Below the pieces are notes generated by a model, which did no database searches, was not told the origin of the DNA, and saw only the letters and a list, made by a program, of their open reading frames with translations. This document shows positions 1 through 7,583 of a stretch of 64,000 bases of DNA, one piece after another. The stretch spans positions 11,664 to 75,663 of the forward strand of contig CABMPD010000014.1 in assembly GCA_902388455.1 (NCBI GenBank), read 5' to 3'. Origin of the DNA: an uncultured Alistipes sp. GTDB lineage: Bacteria; Bacteroidota; Bacteroidia; Bacteroidales; UBA932. The position numbers and the translations under genes were made by a program. The number at the start of each line of letters is the position of its first letter. Within the stretch, counting starts at the first letter, position 1.

Positions 1-222
1 TCCACACGCTTGTCTTTTTATGCAATGCTTCAGTGCTATGGCCGTAAATTTTCGGAAGTCAATATAATCCGTCCGTTGAAGGCCGTAACTTATTTTGAAG
101 ATATAGATTTCGGGGAGGACGTAGTAATGATTGCGGGTAAGTTTAACTGGGCAAAGGTGAAAAAGAGGCTGATAGATATGTCCGGCAAGCAGGATAAAGT
201 TTTTAGTACATTCCCTGTATGA
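1..222 (+). CDS. C-terminal end of an AbiEii-like nucleotidyltransferase (partial)
   Basis: Frame 1 is open from the window edge to a TGA at 220-222, so only the last 73 or so residues of the protein are visible and its start lies outside. The visible part contains LKAVTYFEDIDF followed by a W-x-x-VKKRL segment. That resembles the C-terminal end of AbiEii/AbiGii-type nucleotidyltransferase toxins, where a 'LKaLtYFeDae...W..vK' block closes the protein. The match is from memory of the family and the catalytic part is not in view, so the name is tentative. The next small gene starts on the same bases (ATGA overlap at 219-222), which suggests one transcript. It sits beside several other toxin-antitoxin remnants. 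Confidence 0.45.
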   Translation, partial: STRLSFYAMLQCYGRKFSEVNIIRPLKAVTYFEDIDFGEDVVMIAGKFNWAKVKKRLIDMSGKQDKVFSTFPV

Positions 223-344
223 ATTTAGAGAAGTTCGAGCTTGATGATGAGATCCGCATGTCAGAGTTAAGCGGTACAGTTACTCATGAGGAAGTGTTGG
301 ATAATCTGAGGGAGAGGGCTCGTTATGAGAATCGTTTGGAATAA
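219..344 (+). CDS. Small antitoxin-like protein, 41 aa
   Basis: An ATG at 219 overlaps the stop of the preceding gene by four bases, and the frame runs 41 codons to TAA at 342-344. The product is acidic and helical-looking (EEVLDNLRERARYENRLE at the end) with no membrane segment. Its tail overlaps the start of a truncated RelE/ParE-like toxin gene by 20 bases, the arrangement usual for type II antitoxin-toxin pairs. It is shorter than most antitoxins and may be a relic whose toxin is broken. No DNA-binding motif is recognised with confidence. Confidence 0.5.
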   Translation: MNLEKFELDDEIRMSELSGTVTHEEVLDNLRERARYENRLE

Positions 345-423
345 AAGGGCGTACGAAAGGTTTCTTCAGGTGTCTGCCTGGTATGCTGAGAATATGGGAC
401 AGCGGGCGGCATTGAAATTTTAA
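325..423 (+). pseudogene. Truncated RelE/ParE-family toxin (N-terminal 32 residues only)
   Basis: An ATG at 325 opens a frame of 32 codons ending at TAA 421-423. The product begins MRIVWNKRAYERFLQ and continues to NMGQRAALKF. This matches the first helix-turn of ParE/RelE-type toxins (I.W...A...F....WY..n.g..aA.kF), whose full length is about 95-110 residues. The rest of the toxin, including the beta-sheet and catalytic C-terminal part, is missing, and the next gene starts only 22 bases later. The toxin therefore appears to have been cut by a deletion or recombination junction near 420. Its antitoxin-like partner lies directly upstream. Confidence 0.6.
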
Positions 424-445
424 TAATAAAAACCATAGCAATTTT

Positions 446-1687
446 ATGGCAAAACGTATTTACCTCTGTCTCGCTCACATGAGCGGGGCGGAGCAGGCCT
501 TCATACAGGAGGCTTTCGATACCAACTGGGTGGTTCCTCTGGGACCCAATGTGAACGGGTTCGAGGACGACCTGAGGAAGTTTGTGGGCGAGGGGAAGGA
601 GGTGGTGGCCCTGTCGGCGGGCACTGCGGCGGTGCACCTGGCGCTGATATCCTGCGGGGTGGGGCCCGGGGATGAGGTGGTGGTGCAGAGCTTCACGTTC
701 TGCGCCTCGTCGCATCCGGTGACCTACCTGGGGGCGAGGCCGGTGTTCGTGGATTCGGAAAAAGAATCCTGGAATATGGATCCCGGACTGCTGGAGGAGG
801 CGATCAAGGACCGTATCGCCAGGACGGGCAAGGCACCCAAGGCGATCATCCCGGTGGCTCTGTACGGCATGCCCTACCGGATCGATGAGATAATGGAGAT
901 AGCGGACCGTTACGGCATCCCGGTGATAGAGGATGCTGCCGAGGGCTTCGGCTCGCGGTTCGACGGCCGGGTGCTGGGCACGTTCGGAAGGTACGGCGTG
1001 CTGTCGTTCAACGGCAACAAGATGATTACGACCTCGGGCGGCGGTGCGCTGATATGTCCCGATGCGGCGTCCAAGAACGAGATCATGTTCTACGCGACCC
1101 AGGCCCGCGAGGCCTATCCCTACTACCAGCACGAGCGCATCGGATACAACTACCGCATGTCGAACATCTGCGCGGGTATCGGCCGGGGTCAGATGACTGT
1201 GGCTGACGCTCACATAGCCCATCACAGGCATTTATGCGCCCTGTACCGGGAGCTGCTTAGGGACGTGGACGGCATCACCCTCCACGAGAACCCGGATGAG
1301 AGGTACGACAGCAACTACTGGCTGAACACCGTGACCGTCGACCCTGAGCTGCGCATCAAGGGCCAGGAGAACGCCTACCGCAGCGCCATAAAGGGAGCAG
1401 TAGGAGGTGCCGCCGGAGTGACCCACGCGGCCGACACGACCCACACGGACTGCGAGCCTAACGCCAACGTGGAGGCCCTCCGTATCGGCCTGGACGCCCT
1501 GGGCATCGAGTCCCGCCCTCTGTGGAAGCCGATGCACCGCCAGCCGGTGTACGCTGACTGCTCCGCTTACCTCAACGGTGTGAGCGAGTCCCTCTTCAAG
1601 GTGGGCCTCTGCCTGCCGAGCGGTCCCTGCGTCACCGACGAGGATGCCCGCTACATCGTGGACGGCATCCGCTCGCTGCTGCTGTAG
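446..1687 (+). CDS. DegT/DnrJ/EryC1/StrS-type PLP sugar aminotransferase
   Basis: This 413-residue protein belongs to the PLP-dependent aminotransferases that convert keto-sugar nucleotides to amino sugars for surface polysaccharides. The PLP lysine is Lys192 in SFNGNKMITTSGGG, and the EDAAEGFGS segment (residues 162-170) carries the Asp that contacts the PLP ring nitrogen. SAGTAAVHLAL near residue 57 is the phosphate-binding loop. An extra segment near residues 310-350 (rich in Ala, Gly, Thr and His, with TTHTDCEPNAN) interrupts the usual sequence before the conserved 'ALGIESRPLWKPMHRQP' block and looks like a lineage-specific insertion. The gene stands alone between toxin-antitoxin relics, ends at a strong hairpin, and has much higher GC than its upstream neighbours. 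The substrate cannot be read from the sequence. Confidence 0.9.
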   Translation: MAKRIYLCLAHMSGAEQAFIQEAFDTNWVVPLGPNVNGFEDDLRKFVGEGKEVVALSAGTAAVHLALISCGVGPGDEVVVQSFTFCASSHPVTYLGARPVFVDSEKESWNMDPGLLEEAIKDRIARTGKAPKAIIPVALYGMPYRIDEIMEIADRYGIPVIEDAAEGFGSRFDGRVLGTFGRYGVLSFNGNKMITTSGGGALICPDAASKNEIMFYATQAREAYPYYQHERIGYNYRMSNICAGIGRGQMTVADAHIAHHRHLCALYRELLRDVDGITLHENPDERYDSNYWLNTVTVDPELRIKGQENAYRSAIKGAVGGAAGVTHAADTTHTDCEPNANVEALRIGLDALGIESRPLWKPMHRQPVYADCSAYLNGVSESLFKVGLCLPSGPCVTDEDARYIVDGIRSLLL

Positions 1688-1719
1688 CGTCCTGTCGGCC
1701 GAAGCGCTGAATGAAAACG

Positions 1720-1762
1720 AAAATCCCGCTGAGTTCGTCATTGACGGAGTCTGCGGGATTTT
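1720..1762. terminator. Hairpin terminator after the aminotransferase gene
   Basis: A ten-base perfect stem (AAAATCCCGC against GCGGGATTTT) lies 33 bases after the stop codon. The enclosed bases can pair further with few mismatches. A-rich and T-rich flanks on both sides make it usable in either direction. Confidence 0.8.
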
Positions 1763-1817
1763 GTTTGCACAAAAGGAAATAAAATCCTACTGTTTTGTAG
1801 AAGATGAATGAAATTAT

Positions 1818-2112
1818 ATGCTATTGAGTAAGCGGGAAATAGGAAGCTATTCTGCAAGTAGCGGAGGATATTTACGGAGCAGATGTGAAGGTCTATCTGT
1901 TCGGTTCGCGTGTGGATGATTCCAGGCGCGGAGGAGATATCGATCTGCTTGTGAGAACGACTTCTGCGAAGAAGGGTATATTGGATAGGGTCCGCATGGC
2001 ATCGCGCATCAAGAGTCTGATCGGGGACCAGAAGATAGATATCATCGGAGATTATGAAGATAATCAGGTGGTGCAGGAAGTACTGAAAAATGGGATACTA
2101 TTGGCGATATGA
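1818..2112 (+). pseudogene. MNT-type nucleotidyltransferase (MntA-like antitoxin), frameshifted
   Basis: From 1885 the frame reads VKVYLFGSRVDDSRRGGDIDLLVRT, which carries the GS-x(n)-DxD signature of minimal nucleotidyltransferases, and it continues to a TGA at 2110-2112. No ATG precedes it in frame. An ATG at 1818 in another frame encodes MLLSKREI, and dropping a single G near 1841-1844 (ATAGGAAGC to ATAGAAGC) would join this to EAILQVAEDIYGAD and restore a typical N-terminus. The simplest reading is a one-base insertion that broke the gene. A shortened protein starting at GTG 1885 is possible but would lack the first helix. In family terms these proteins AMPylate or neutralise HEPN toxins, and the HEPN remnant follows immediately. 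Confidence 0.65.
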
Positions 2113-2125
2113 GCAGGTAGGAAAT

Positions 2126-2251
2126 CATAGAGTGGCCCACGACTATCCTAAGTCAGACAATGAGGTGGTCAGTGCCGTAAATGAGCTCATATCCAAACTC
2201 GATACGGTAGCAAGCATCTATGACAATCTTAAAAAGACCTACAAAGGTTGA
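2126..2251 (+). pseudogene. C-terminal remnant of a HEPN (HepT-like) toxin gene
   Basis: In frame from about 2126 to TGA 2249-2251 the sequence encodes HRVAHDYPKSDNEVVSAVNE and continues to NLKKTYKG. This is the end of a HEPN-domain protein, where R-x(4-6)-H lies just before a 'DYP' segment. The N-terminal 90 or more residues, including the first helices and the usual start, are absent. The frame upstream is closed, with only a few codons of spacer after the nucleotidyltransferase gene. Together with the frameshifted MNT gene this is a dead MNT-HEPN toxin-antitoxin pair. Confidence 0.6.
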
Positions 2252-2304
2252 TACAGACTGCCTCTGTCCGGCCTGACATTTATCCCGCTGTTTCCGGAAT
2301 GAAG

Positions 2305-3462
2305 TTACAGCAGCCGGCGTACAGTGTCATGGACTGGGCCCGTGGAGGCGAAGAACGCGGCGCGGGCGGCGGGTTCCGTGACGGAGGTCTCCAGGCAGCG
2401 GTTGCGGCGCAGGACGTCTTCGTAGGTCATCTCCAGGCGGGTACAATGGATGCGGGAGAAGAATTCGCGGCCCTTTTCGGTATTGACCAGGACGGCGCTG
2501 ACTCCGCGGTCGTCGTCGAAGTCGGGGCGGAGGTCGCCGATGCCCCAGAAGTCGCCGATGGTCAGGTCGCTGCCGCTGCGGAACTCCCGGGCGGGGCAGC
2601 GGTAGCAGCTCGGGCGGGAATAGAAGTCGGCCAGGAATCCCCGGATGAACAGGTTCTCCGCCTTGCCTTTTTCGCTCAATACGGGGCGGCAGGGAGCTCC
2701 CGAGGGGTCCGTGGCGCGGAAGAATATCTTGAAATTGTAGCCTTTCCATCCGGCGCGGCCCTCCTCCTTGTCGCGGAAGCGGACCTCTTCTATGCTCACT
2801 TCGCTGTATCCCTGAGCCTCGAGGGCGGCCTTTTCCTCCGCAAGGTACCGTCTCCATACCCCCGGCGAGGGCGCTCCGTGGCAGATGAGATCCACCGTCA
2901 GCAGTCGGTCTGTCGGGGTCTTTCCGGCTCCGGAGGCAAGAAAATGGTTGAGGCCCGCCACCTGGCAGGGGGTGCCGGTGAACAGCACCGGGCGTCCCTC
3001 GCGCAGAGCCGTCCTGACCCTCCCACAGCAGTCCTCCATCCGGCTCTGCAGGTATTTGGAACCGATGAATGCCGCCGCTTCCGACGGGGTGGCGGCGCTG
3101 TCGTGGACCGCCTCATGGACATTGTCATAGCGGGAGCCGAAGACTATGCCTCCCTCTTCTAATATGGCGGAGGCTATCAGGGGGTAGGCCCCACCCGAGG
3201 CGCTGCCGTCCCTTACCGTTCCGTCCGGGTGCTTCACGGCGTGGACCTCGAGCGGCCTGCGGGCGGGGAACTGCGTGATGACGGGGCAGACCCTGACGCA
3301 AAGCCCACATTCGATACAGGTGCTCTCATCCACAGAGGGATAGAGGAAGCCTTCGGAATCCTCCTTCATGGTGATGCTGCCTCTGAGGCAGGCCGACGCA
3401 CAGGCGGTGCAGCCGCAGCAGTCGTGCGGGTCGGTGATGATGATGTGTCGTATTTCTCTCAT
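2305..3462 (-). CDS. FrhB-like iron-sulfur flavoprotein (coenzyme F420 hydrogenase beta-subunit family)
   Basis: This 385-residue cytoplasmic protein starts with two [4Fe-4S] ferredoxin motifs, C15-x2-C18-x2-C21-x3-C25 and C49-x2-C52-x2-C55-x3-C59. The FrhB/FdhB N- and C-terminal domains follow, recognisable from SASGG, FTGTPCQVAGL and GDFWGI. In Bacteroidales such proteins are not tied to F420; they are commonly found in polysaccharide and pyruvyl-sugar loci, where they are thought to act as flavin reductases, but the substrate is unknown. The gene is divergent from the riboflavin operon and about 50 bases separate it from that promoter region. Its 3' end faces the HEPN remnant with 53 bases between. 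No operon partner is visible on its own strand. Confidence 0.85.
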   Translation of the reverse strand: MREIRHIIITDPHDCCGCTACASACLRGSITMKEDSEGFLYPSVDESTCIECGLCVRVCPVITQFPARRPLEVHAVKHPDGTVRDGSASGGAYPLIASAILEEGGIVFGSRYDNVHEAVHDSAATPSEAAAFIGSKYLQSRMEDCCGRVRTALREGRPVLFTGTPCQVAGLNHFLASGAGKTPTDRLLTVDLICHGAPSPGVWRRYLAEEKAALEAQGYSEVSIEEVRFRDKEEGRAGWKGYNFKIFFRATDPSGAPCRPVLSEKGKAENLFIRGFLADFYSRPSCYRCPAREFRSGSDLTIGDFWGIGDLRPDFDDDRGVSAVLVNTEKGREFFSRIHCTRLEMTYEDVLRRNRCLETSVTEPAARAAFFASTGPVHDTVRRLL

Positions 3463-3492
3463 AAGCGGCTACAAAGTTTGTAAAAATTTTTC

Positions 3493-3500
3493 TATATTTG
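3493..3500 (+). promoter_or_regulatory. Promoter -7 box of the riboflavin operon
   Basis: TATATTTG fits the Bacteroidota -7 consensus TAnnTTTG and lies about 16 bases before the riboswitch helix P1. No good -33 TTTG is found at the usual distance. Confidence 0.55.
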
Positions 3501-3515
3501 CCGTCCAATAAGAAT

Positions 3516-3634
3516 ATCTCTCAGGGCAGGGTGCGATTCCCTACCGGCGGTGACAGTCCGCGACTCCCTGATAATCAGGGACTGAATCGGTGAAATTCCG
3601 ATACCGACGGTGACAGTCCGGATGGAAGAGAGGT
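3516..3634 (+). ncRNA. FMN riboswitch (RFN element) aptamer
   Basis: The leader holds the conserved RFN blocks in order: CAGGGCAGGGTGCGATTCCC, ACCGGCGGTGACAGTCCGCG, GGTGAAATTCCGATACCGAC and GGTGACAGTCCGGATGGAAG. Helix P1 forms between ATCTCTC (3516-3522) and GAGAGGT (3628-3634). The element precedes ribD in the same direction, as expected for FMN feedback on riboflavin synthesis. A terminator hairpin follows at 3693-3724. Confidence 0.97.
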
Positions 3635-3692
3635 CTTGGCCGGGAGCCGTGGACGCGGTGCCGGCGCTTGTAATTGTCGGAATGACAGACTG

Positions 3693-3724
3693 CCCTGAGT
3701 ACCATAGTGGTATTCGGGTTTTTT
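3693..3724 (+). terminator. Riboswitch-controlled transcription terminator before ribD
   Basis: CCCTGAGTACCA (3693-3704) pairs with TGGTATTCGGG (3708-3718), allowing G-U pairs, around a three-base loop, and six Ts follow. It sits immediately before the ribD start at 3728. The 5' side (CTGCCCTGA, 3690-3698) is the exact reverse complement of TCAGGGCAG inside the aptamer (3521-3529), so the two structures can exclude each other. Confidence 0.85.
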
Positions 3725-3727
3725 GTT

Positions 3728-4858
3728 ATGTGTAACGACGAAGATATCAAATACATGCGGATGGCTCTCGCGCTGGCTGAGCGCGGCAGGGGGCACGTGG
3801 GGCCGAACCCGATGGTGGGGGCGGTGATAGTCCGCGACGGAAGGGTGCTCGCTCAGGGCTGGCACCATGTCTGCGGCAGCCTGCATGCCGAGCGGGATGC
3901 GCTGGCCTCATGCAGTGAGTCTGTCGGGGGCGCGACGATGTACGTGACCCTCGAGCCCTGCTGTCACCACGGCAAGCAGCCGCCCTGCACGGATGCCATA
4001 ATCGCGGCCGGTATATCCCGGGTGGTCATGGCCATGACTGATCCGAACCCTTTGGTGGCCGGACACGGAGCCGCCATCCTGCGGGAACACGGCATCGAAG
4101 TGACCTCAGGGGTACTCGAGGCCGAGGCCCGCCATCTCAACCGCATATTCATCAAGTACATAACCACGCGCCGTCCCTGGGTCGTGCTCAAATGGGCCAT
4201 GACTCTCGACGGGCGCATAGCCGCTGTCTCCGGGGACTCCAAGTGGGTGAGCGGGGAGCAGTCCCGCCTTCTGGTGCACGAGCTCCGGGGCCGGTATATG
4301 GGTATCGTGGCCGGCAAAGGTACGGTTCTGGCTGACGACCCTATGCTCAACTGCCGCGTGGACGGGATGCGTCAGCCGGTGCGGATCATCGTGGACTCGA
4401 AGGCTTCCATGCCGCCGGACTGTCAGCTGGCCCGGACTGCGCGGGAATACCGGACTGTGGTGGCGCATACGGATATGGCAGAGCCTCATAGGCTTGAGAC
4501 CCTGCGCTCCTGCGGAGTAGAAACGCAGCTGTGCTCAGGCGGTGCGGACGGTATGGTGGATATAGAAGACATGCTGGGTCAGCTCGGGGCCATGAGGCTC
4601 GACTCGGTGCTTGTGGAGGGCGGCGGGGAGCTCAACTGGAGTTTAGTCCGCTCCGGGCTCGTGGACGAGTTCTACGTCTTCGTGGCTCCGAAGATAGTCG
4701 GAGGACGTGCCGCCAAGGGGCCGGTCGGAGGCTCCGGCTTCGGGACAATGGCAGCGGCCTGCGGGATGCGGGTCGATACGGTCGAAATGGTCGGGGAGGA
4801 TATACTGATACACGGATTTTCAAGTAAATACGATAAGTCTAAATGTTTACAGGAATAA
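3728..4858 (+). CDS. ribD: Riboflavin biosynthesis deaminase/reductase RibD
   Basis: RibD carries out the second and third steps from GTP to riboflavin: deamination of the pyrimidine and reduction of the ribose side chain. In this 376-residue protein the N-terminal deaminase domain has the zinc site H53-A-E55 (HAERDA) with Cys78 and Cys87 in EPCCHHGKQPPC. The C-terminal NADPH reductase domain starts near RPWVVLKWAMTLDGRIA and includes GEQSR and VLADDPMLNCR. The ATG at 3728 is chosen because the in-frame GTG at 3707 lies inside the terminator hairpin. The gene is the first of four rib genes under the FMN riboswitch, and its last 16 bases overlap ribE. Confidence 0.96.
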   Translation: MCNDEDIKYMRMALALAERGRGHVGPNPMVGAVIVRDGRVLAQGWHHVCGSLHAERDALASCSESVGGATMYVTLEPCCHHGKQPPCTDAIIAAGISRVVMAMTDPNPLVAGHGAAILREHGIEVTSGVLEAEARHLNRIFIKYITTRRPWVVLKWAMTLDGRIAAVSGDSKWVSGEQSRLLVHELRGRYMGIVAGKGTVLADDPMLNCRVDGMRQPVRIIVDSKASMPPDCQLARTAREYRTVVAHTDMAEPHRLETLRSCGVETQLCSGGADGMVDIEDMLGQLGAMRLDSVLVEGGGELNWSLVRSGLVDEFYVFVAPKIVGGRAAKGPVGGSGFGTMAAACGMRVDTVEMVGEDILIHGFSSKYDKSKCLQE

Positions 4859-5520
4859 TAGAGGAAATAGGGACGGTCCGTTCCATCCGCGGAGGCGGAT
4901 CGGGAGTGGTGCTGGATATCGAGGCATCTAAGGTGCTGGAAGGCACTGCGACAGGGGACAGTATCGCGGTCAATGGGGTATGCCTGACGGTGACTCCCGG
5001 CAGCGGGCATTTTACGGCTGACGCAATGCCGGAGACGCTGCGGCGTACGTCCTTAGGCGGTCTGAGGCCCGGCTCGAAGGTCAATTTAGAGCGGGCCATG
5101 GTCTGCGGAGGCCGCTTCGGCGGGCATCTCGTCTCGGGGCATGTGGACGCCTGTGGACGGGTGGCTGACCTTGTCCGGGACGGCATTGCCCTGGTTATGA
5201 GGGTGTCTGTGCCGTCCGATGTCCTGCGGTATGTGACCCGGAAGGGGTCGGTGACTCTCGACGGGGTGAGCCTGACCGTGGCGTCGGTTTCGGATTCGGA
5301 CAGCAGTTTTACAGTCTCGCTCATTCCGCACACTATGGCTTCGACGACGCTCCACCTTCTGAAACCGGGCTCTCCGGTCAATGTGGAGGTGGACATGCTG
5401 GCGCGGTATGTGGAGCGGCTACTGGCTGCCGGGGATGCTGCACCCGCTTCCGCACAGGTGGACAGCGGCTCTGCCGGGGGCGGAATTACAGAAGAATTTT
5501 TAAAGAAATATGGATTTTAA
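4843..5520 (+). CDS. ribE: Riboflavin synthase alpha subunit
   Basis: The 225-residue protein begins MFTGIIEEIGTV, the family hallmark, and consists of two homologous lumazine-binding barrels. Each has its conserved block: SIAVNGVCLTV with LERAM in the first half, and SVTLDGVSLTV with VNVEVDMLARYVERLL in the second. It dismutates two 6,7-dimethyl-8-ribityllumazine molecules into riboflavin. Its start overlaps ribD by 16 bases, so translation is probably coupled, and ribBA follows after three bases. The C-terminal tail (about 25 residues rich in Ala, Ser and Gly) extends past the usual end. Confidence 0.96.
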   Translation: MFTGIIEEIGTVRSIRGGGSGVVLDIEASKVLEGTATGDSIAVNGVCLTVTPGSGHFTADAMPETLRRTSLGGLRPGSKVNLERAMVCGGRFGGHLVSGHVDACGRVADLVRDGIALVMRVSVPSDVLRYVTRKGSVTLDGVSLTVASVSDSDSSFTVSLIPHTMASTTLHLLKPGSPVNVEVDMLARYVERLLAAGDAAPASAQVDSGSAGGGITEEFLKKYGF

Positions 5521-5523
5521 TAT

Positions 5524-6747
5524 ATGGAACGTAAATTCAATACCATCGATGAGGCGGCCGAGGCTCTCCGCCAGGGACAGATTATCGTGGTCATCGACGA
5601 TCCCGACCGGGAGAATGAGGGAGACCTGATCTGCGCCGCCCGTCACGCCACCACTGCCAATGTCAACTTCATGGCCTGCTACGGCAAGGGCCTGATATGT
5701 ATGCCGATGAGCTCTGCTCTGACCCAAAAGCTGGGCTTAGGGCAGATGGTCTCGCACAATACCGACAATCACTGCACGGCCTTCACCGTGTCCATCGACC
5801 ACGTCTCGACCGGTACGGGTATTTCGGCCATTGAGCGGTCGATCACTGCGATGAAGTCGGTGGAACCGGATGCTAAGCCGGAGGATTTCCGCCGTCCAGG
5901 GCACATGTTTCCTTTAGAGTCGCGTCCGGGCGGAGTGCTTCAGCGCCGCGGACACACTGAGGCCACTGTGGACCTGATGCGCATCGCCGGACTGGAGGAG
6001 TGCGGACTGTGCTGCGAGATTATGCGGGAGGACGGGGACATGATGCGCACTACCGAGCTGATAGCCTTCGCCGCAGAGCACGGTCTTAGGATTATCACCG
6101 TGGACGACTTAGTGTCCTACCGCAAGCACCACGAGAAGTGGATGGAGAAGGTGACGGACGCGGCCCTGCCTACGAAGTACGGCAACTTCCGGATTATGGG
6201 CTACGTCAACCGCATTACCAAGGAACATCACTTAGCGATAGTCAAGGGCGACATCACCACTCCCGAACCGGTGCTGTGCCGGATGCACTCGGAGTGCCTG
6301 ACCGGAGACGTACTGGGCTCACTGCGCTGTGACTGCGGAGAGCAGCTGGCCGAGGCCCTCAGACGTATCGAGAAGGCCGGACGCGGAGTGCTGCTCTACC
6401 TGCGGCAGGAGGGACGCGGCATCGGGCTGATCAACAAGCTGCGGGCCTACGAGCTGCAGGACCAGGGTATGGATACTGTGGAGGCCAACTTAGCCTTAGG
6501 CTTCAAGGCTGACCTTCGCGACTACGATGTCGGCGGCGCCATCCTCTCCGACCTCGGCATCCGGAAACTGATACTGATGACCAACAATCCGATGAAGATC
6601 TTCGGTCTGGACCACTACGGCATCGAGGTGGTGGGCCGCGACCCCATCGAGATGACCTGCAATGAGAAGAACGAGGCCTACATGTACACCAAGTACAAGA
6701 AGATGGGCCACCTCCTCCATTTCGAGCAGAAGGAGCACTTTAAGTAG
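5524..6747 (+). CDS. ribBA: Bifunctional DHBP synthase / GTP cyclohydrolase II
   Basis: This 407-residue fusion supplies both precursors of riboflavin. The N-terminal half is 3,4-dihydroxy-2-butanone-4-phosphate synthase, with the metal/acidic loop DDPDRENEGDLI (residues 25-36) and the RPGHMFPL and RRGHTEA motifs. The C-terminal half is GTP cyclohydrolase II, with zinc ligands in CLTGDVLGSLRCDCGEQL (near residue 258) and the substrate loop YLRQEGRGIGLINK. All catalytic motifs of both halves are present, so neither half looks decayed. It follows ribE by three bases and precedes ribH by 30. Confidence 0.97.
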   Translation: MERKFNTIDEAAEALRQGQIIVVIDDPDRENEGDLICAARHATTANVNFMACYGKGLICMPMSSALTQKLGLGQMVSHNTDNHCTAFTVSIDHVSTGTGISAIERSITAMKSVEPDAKPEDFRRPGHMFPLESRPGGVLQRRGHTEATVDLMRIAGLEECGLCCEIMREDGDMMRTTELIAFAAEHGLRIITVDDLVSYRKHHEKWMEKVTDAALPTKYGNFRIMGYVNRITKEHHLAIVKGDITTPEPVLCRMHSECLTGDVLGSLRCDCGEQLAEALRRIEKAGRGVLLYLRQEGRGIGLINKLRAYELQDQGMDTVEANLALGFKADLRDYDVGGAILSDLGIRKLILMTNNPMKIFGLDHYGIEVVGRDPIEMTCNEKNEAYMYTKYKKMGHLLHFEQKEHFK

Positions 6748-6777
6748 AAATAGAAAACAATAAATACAAAGTCAACC

Positions 6778-7239
6778 ATGAAAGTAATAGAAGGCAATCT
6801 GTCAGCCGCCGGCCAGAGGATAGGCATCGTAGCGGCCCGTTTCAACGAATTCATCACTTCCAAGCTGCTTGGCGGGGCGGAGGACTCGTTCCTGCGTCAC
6901 GGCGGTGCGGGGGAGAATCTCGAGGTGGCCTGGGTGCCCGGAGCGTTCGAGATTCCGTTCGTAGCTAAGAAGATGGCTCTCTCCGGCAAGTACGATGCTA
7001 TCGTCTGTCTCGGAGCCGTAATCCGCGGGGCTACCCCTCACTTCGATATGGTCGCCAATGAGGCCACCAAGGGTATAGCCCACGTCGGTCTGGAGTGCAA
7101 CGTCCCCGTCATCTTCGGCGTCCTGACCACCGACTCCATCGAGCAGGCCGTAGAACGCGCAGGCACCAAGGCCGGCAACAAAGGCTTCGACGCCATGACC
7201 ACCGCTATCGAGATGGTCAATCTCGCCCGCCAGTTTTGA
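6778..7239 (+). CDS. ribH: 6,7-dimethyl-8-ribityllumazine synthase
   Basis: The 153-residue protein condenses the ribityl-pyrimidine with dihydroxybutanone phosphate and normally assembles into pentamers or 60-mers. Family motifs are [37 protein letters not shown] (binding site with the acid-base His) and [11 protein letters not shown]. The size is normal. It is the last gene of the rib operon; beyond it lies a 27-bp-stem palindrome that may end the transcript. Confidence 0.97.
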   Translation: MKVIEGNLSAAGQRIGIVAARFNEFITSKLLGGAEDSFLRHGGAGENLEVAWVPGAFEIPFVAKKMALSGKYDAIVCLGAVIRGATPHFDMVANEATKGIAHVGLECNVPVIFGVLTTDSIEQAVERAGTKAGNKGFDAMTTAIEMVNLARQF

Positions 7240-7258
7240 CGAGATCCGATCTGGTTCA

Positions 7259-7361
7259 GCCGGATAAAGTATTACCCTCTGAAGGTCCTCCCCACCACTT
7301 CGTGGCGGGTCCCCTCCCTTTTCGGGAGCCAAAGCCTTCAGAGGGTAATACTTTATCCGGC
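7259..7361. repeat. Palindromic element A: 27-bp perfect outer stem with two inner hairpins
   Basis: Bases 7259-7285 and 7335-7361 are perfect reverse complements. The 49 bases between fold into two further hairpins, one around CCACTTCGTGG and one around CTCCCTTTTCGGGAG, giving a three-way junction. The joints read TCCTCCCC and GGGTCCCCTCCC. It lies between convergent genes and could end ribH transcripts, but it is far larger than a terminator. Element B at 9772-9915 has the same plan. Confidence 0.85.
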
Positions 7362-7370
7362 ACTGCCGCT

Positions 7371-7412
7371 ACCGCAACGGCAGCGTTTCCCGTGATTCGG
7401 TGCCGTTGTGGC
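7371..7412. repeat. Short palindromic repeat C1 (CAACGGCAGC family)
   Basis: ACCGCAACGGCAGCG pairs imperfectly with CGGTGCCGTTGTGGC. Fifty bases starting at 7372 recur at 7477 with three changes. It belongs with C2, C3 and C4 (23499-23540) to one dispersed REP-like family. Confidence 0.75.
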
Positions 7413-7474
7413 AAGCCCGTACATGATGAACCTCATCGCCATGCCGTCTGAGGCGTGTGAGCGTACCCGGCTCT

Positions 7475-7518
7475 TGCCGCAACGGCAGCGTTTCCCATGA
7501 TTCGGTGCCGTTGTGGCA
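7475..7518. repeat. Short palindromic repeat C2 (CAACGGCAGC family)
   Basis: This is a direct repeat of C1 105 bases downstream, with arms TGCCGCAACGGCAGCG and CGGTGCCGTTGTGGCA. The three differences from C1 leave the arms intact. Confidence 0.75.
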
Positions 7519-7583
7519 GGCCCGTGCAGAGGCAACTGCTTCTACACGTCTTGTAGAGCAGTCTGTTCCTTTTCACCGATACG

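Noticed and set aside
2248..3162. A long plus-strand frame opposite the FrhB-like gene
   Set aside because: The minus-strand protein has two full ferredoxin motifs and FrhB domains; the plus frame is Gly/Ala/Arg-rich noise.
3707..3727. GTG 3707 as the ribD start
   Set aside because: It lies inside the riboswitch terminator; the added seven residues are not part of the family.
7259..7361. Element A as an integron attC site
   Set aside because: There are no core-site sequences or extrahelical bases, and no integrase gene is nearby.
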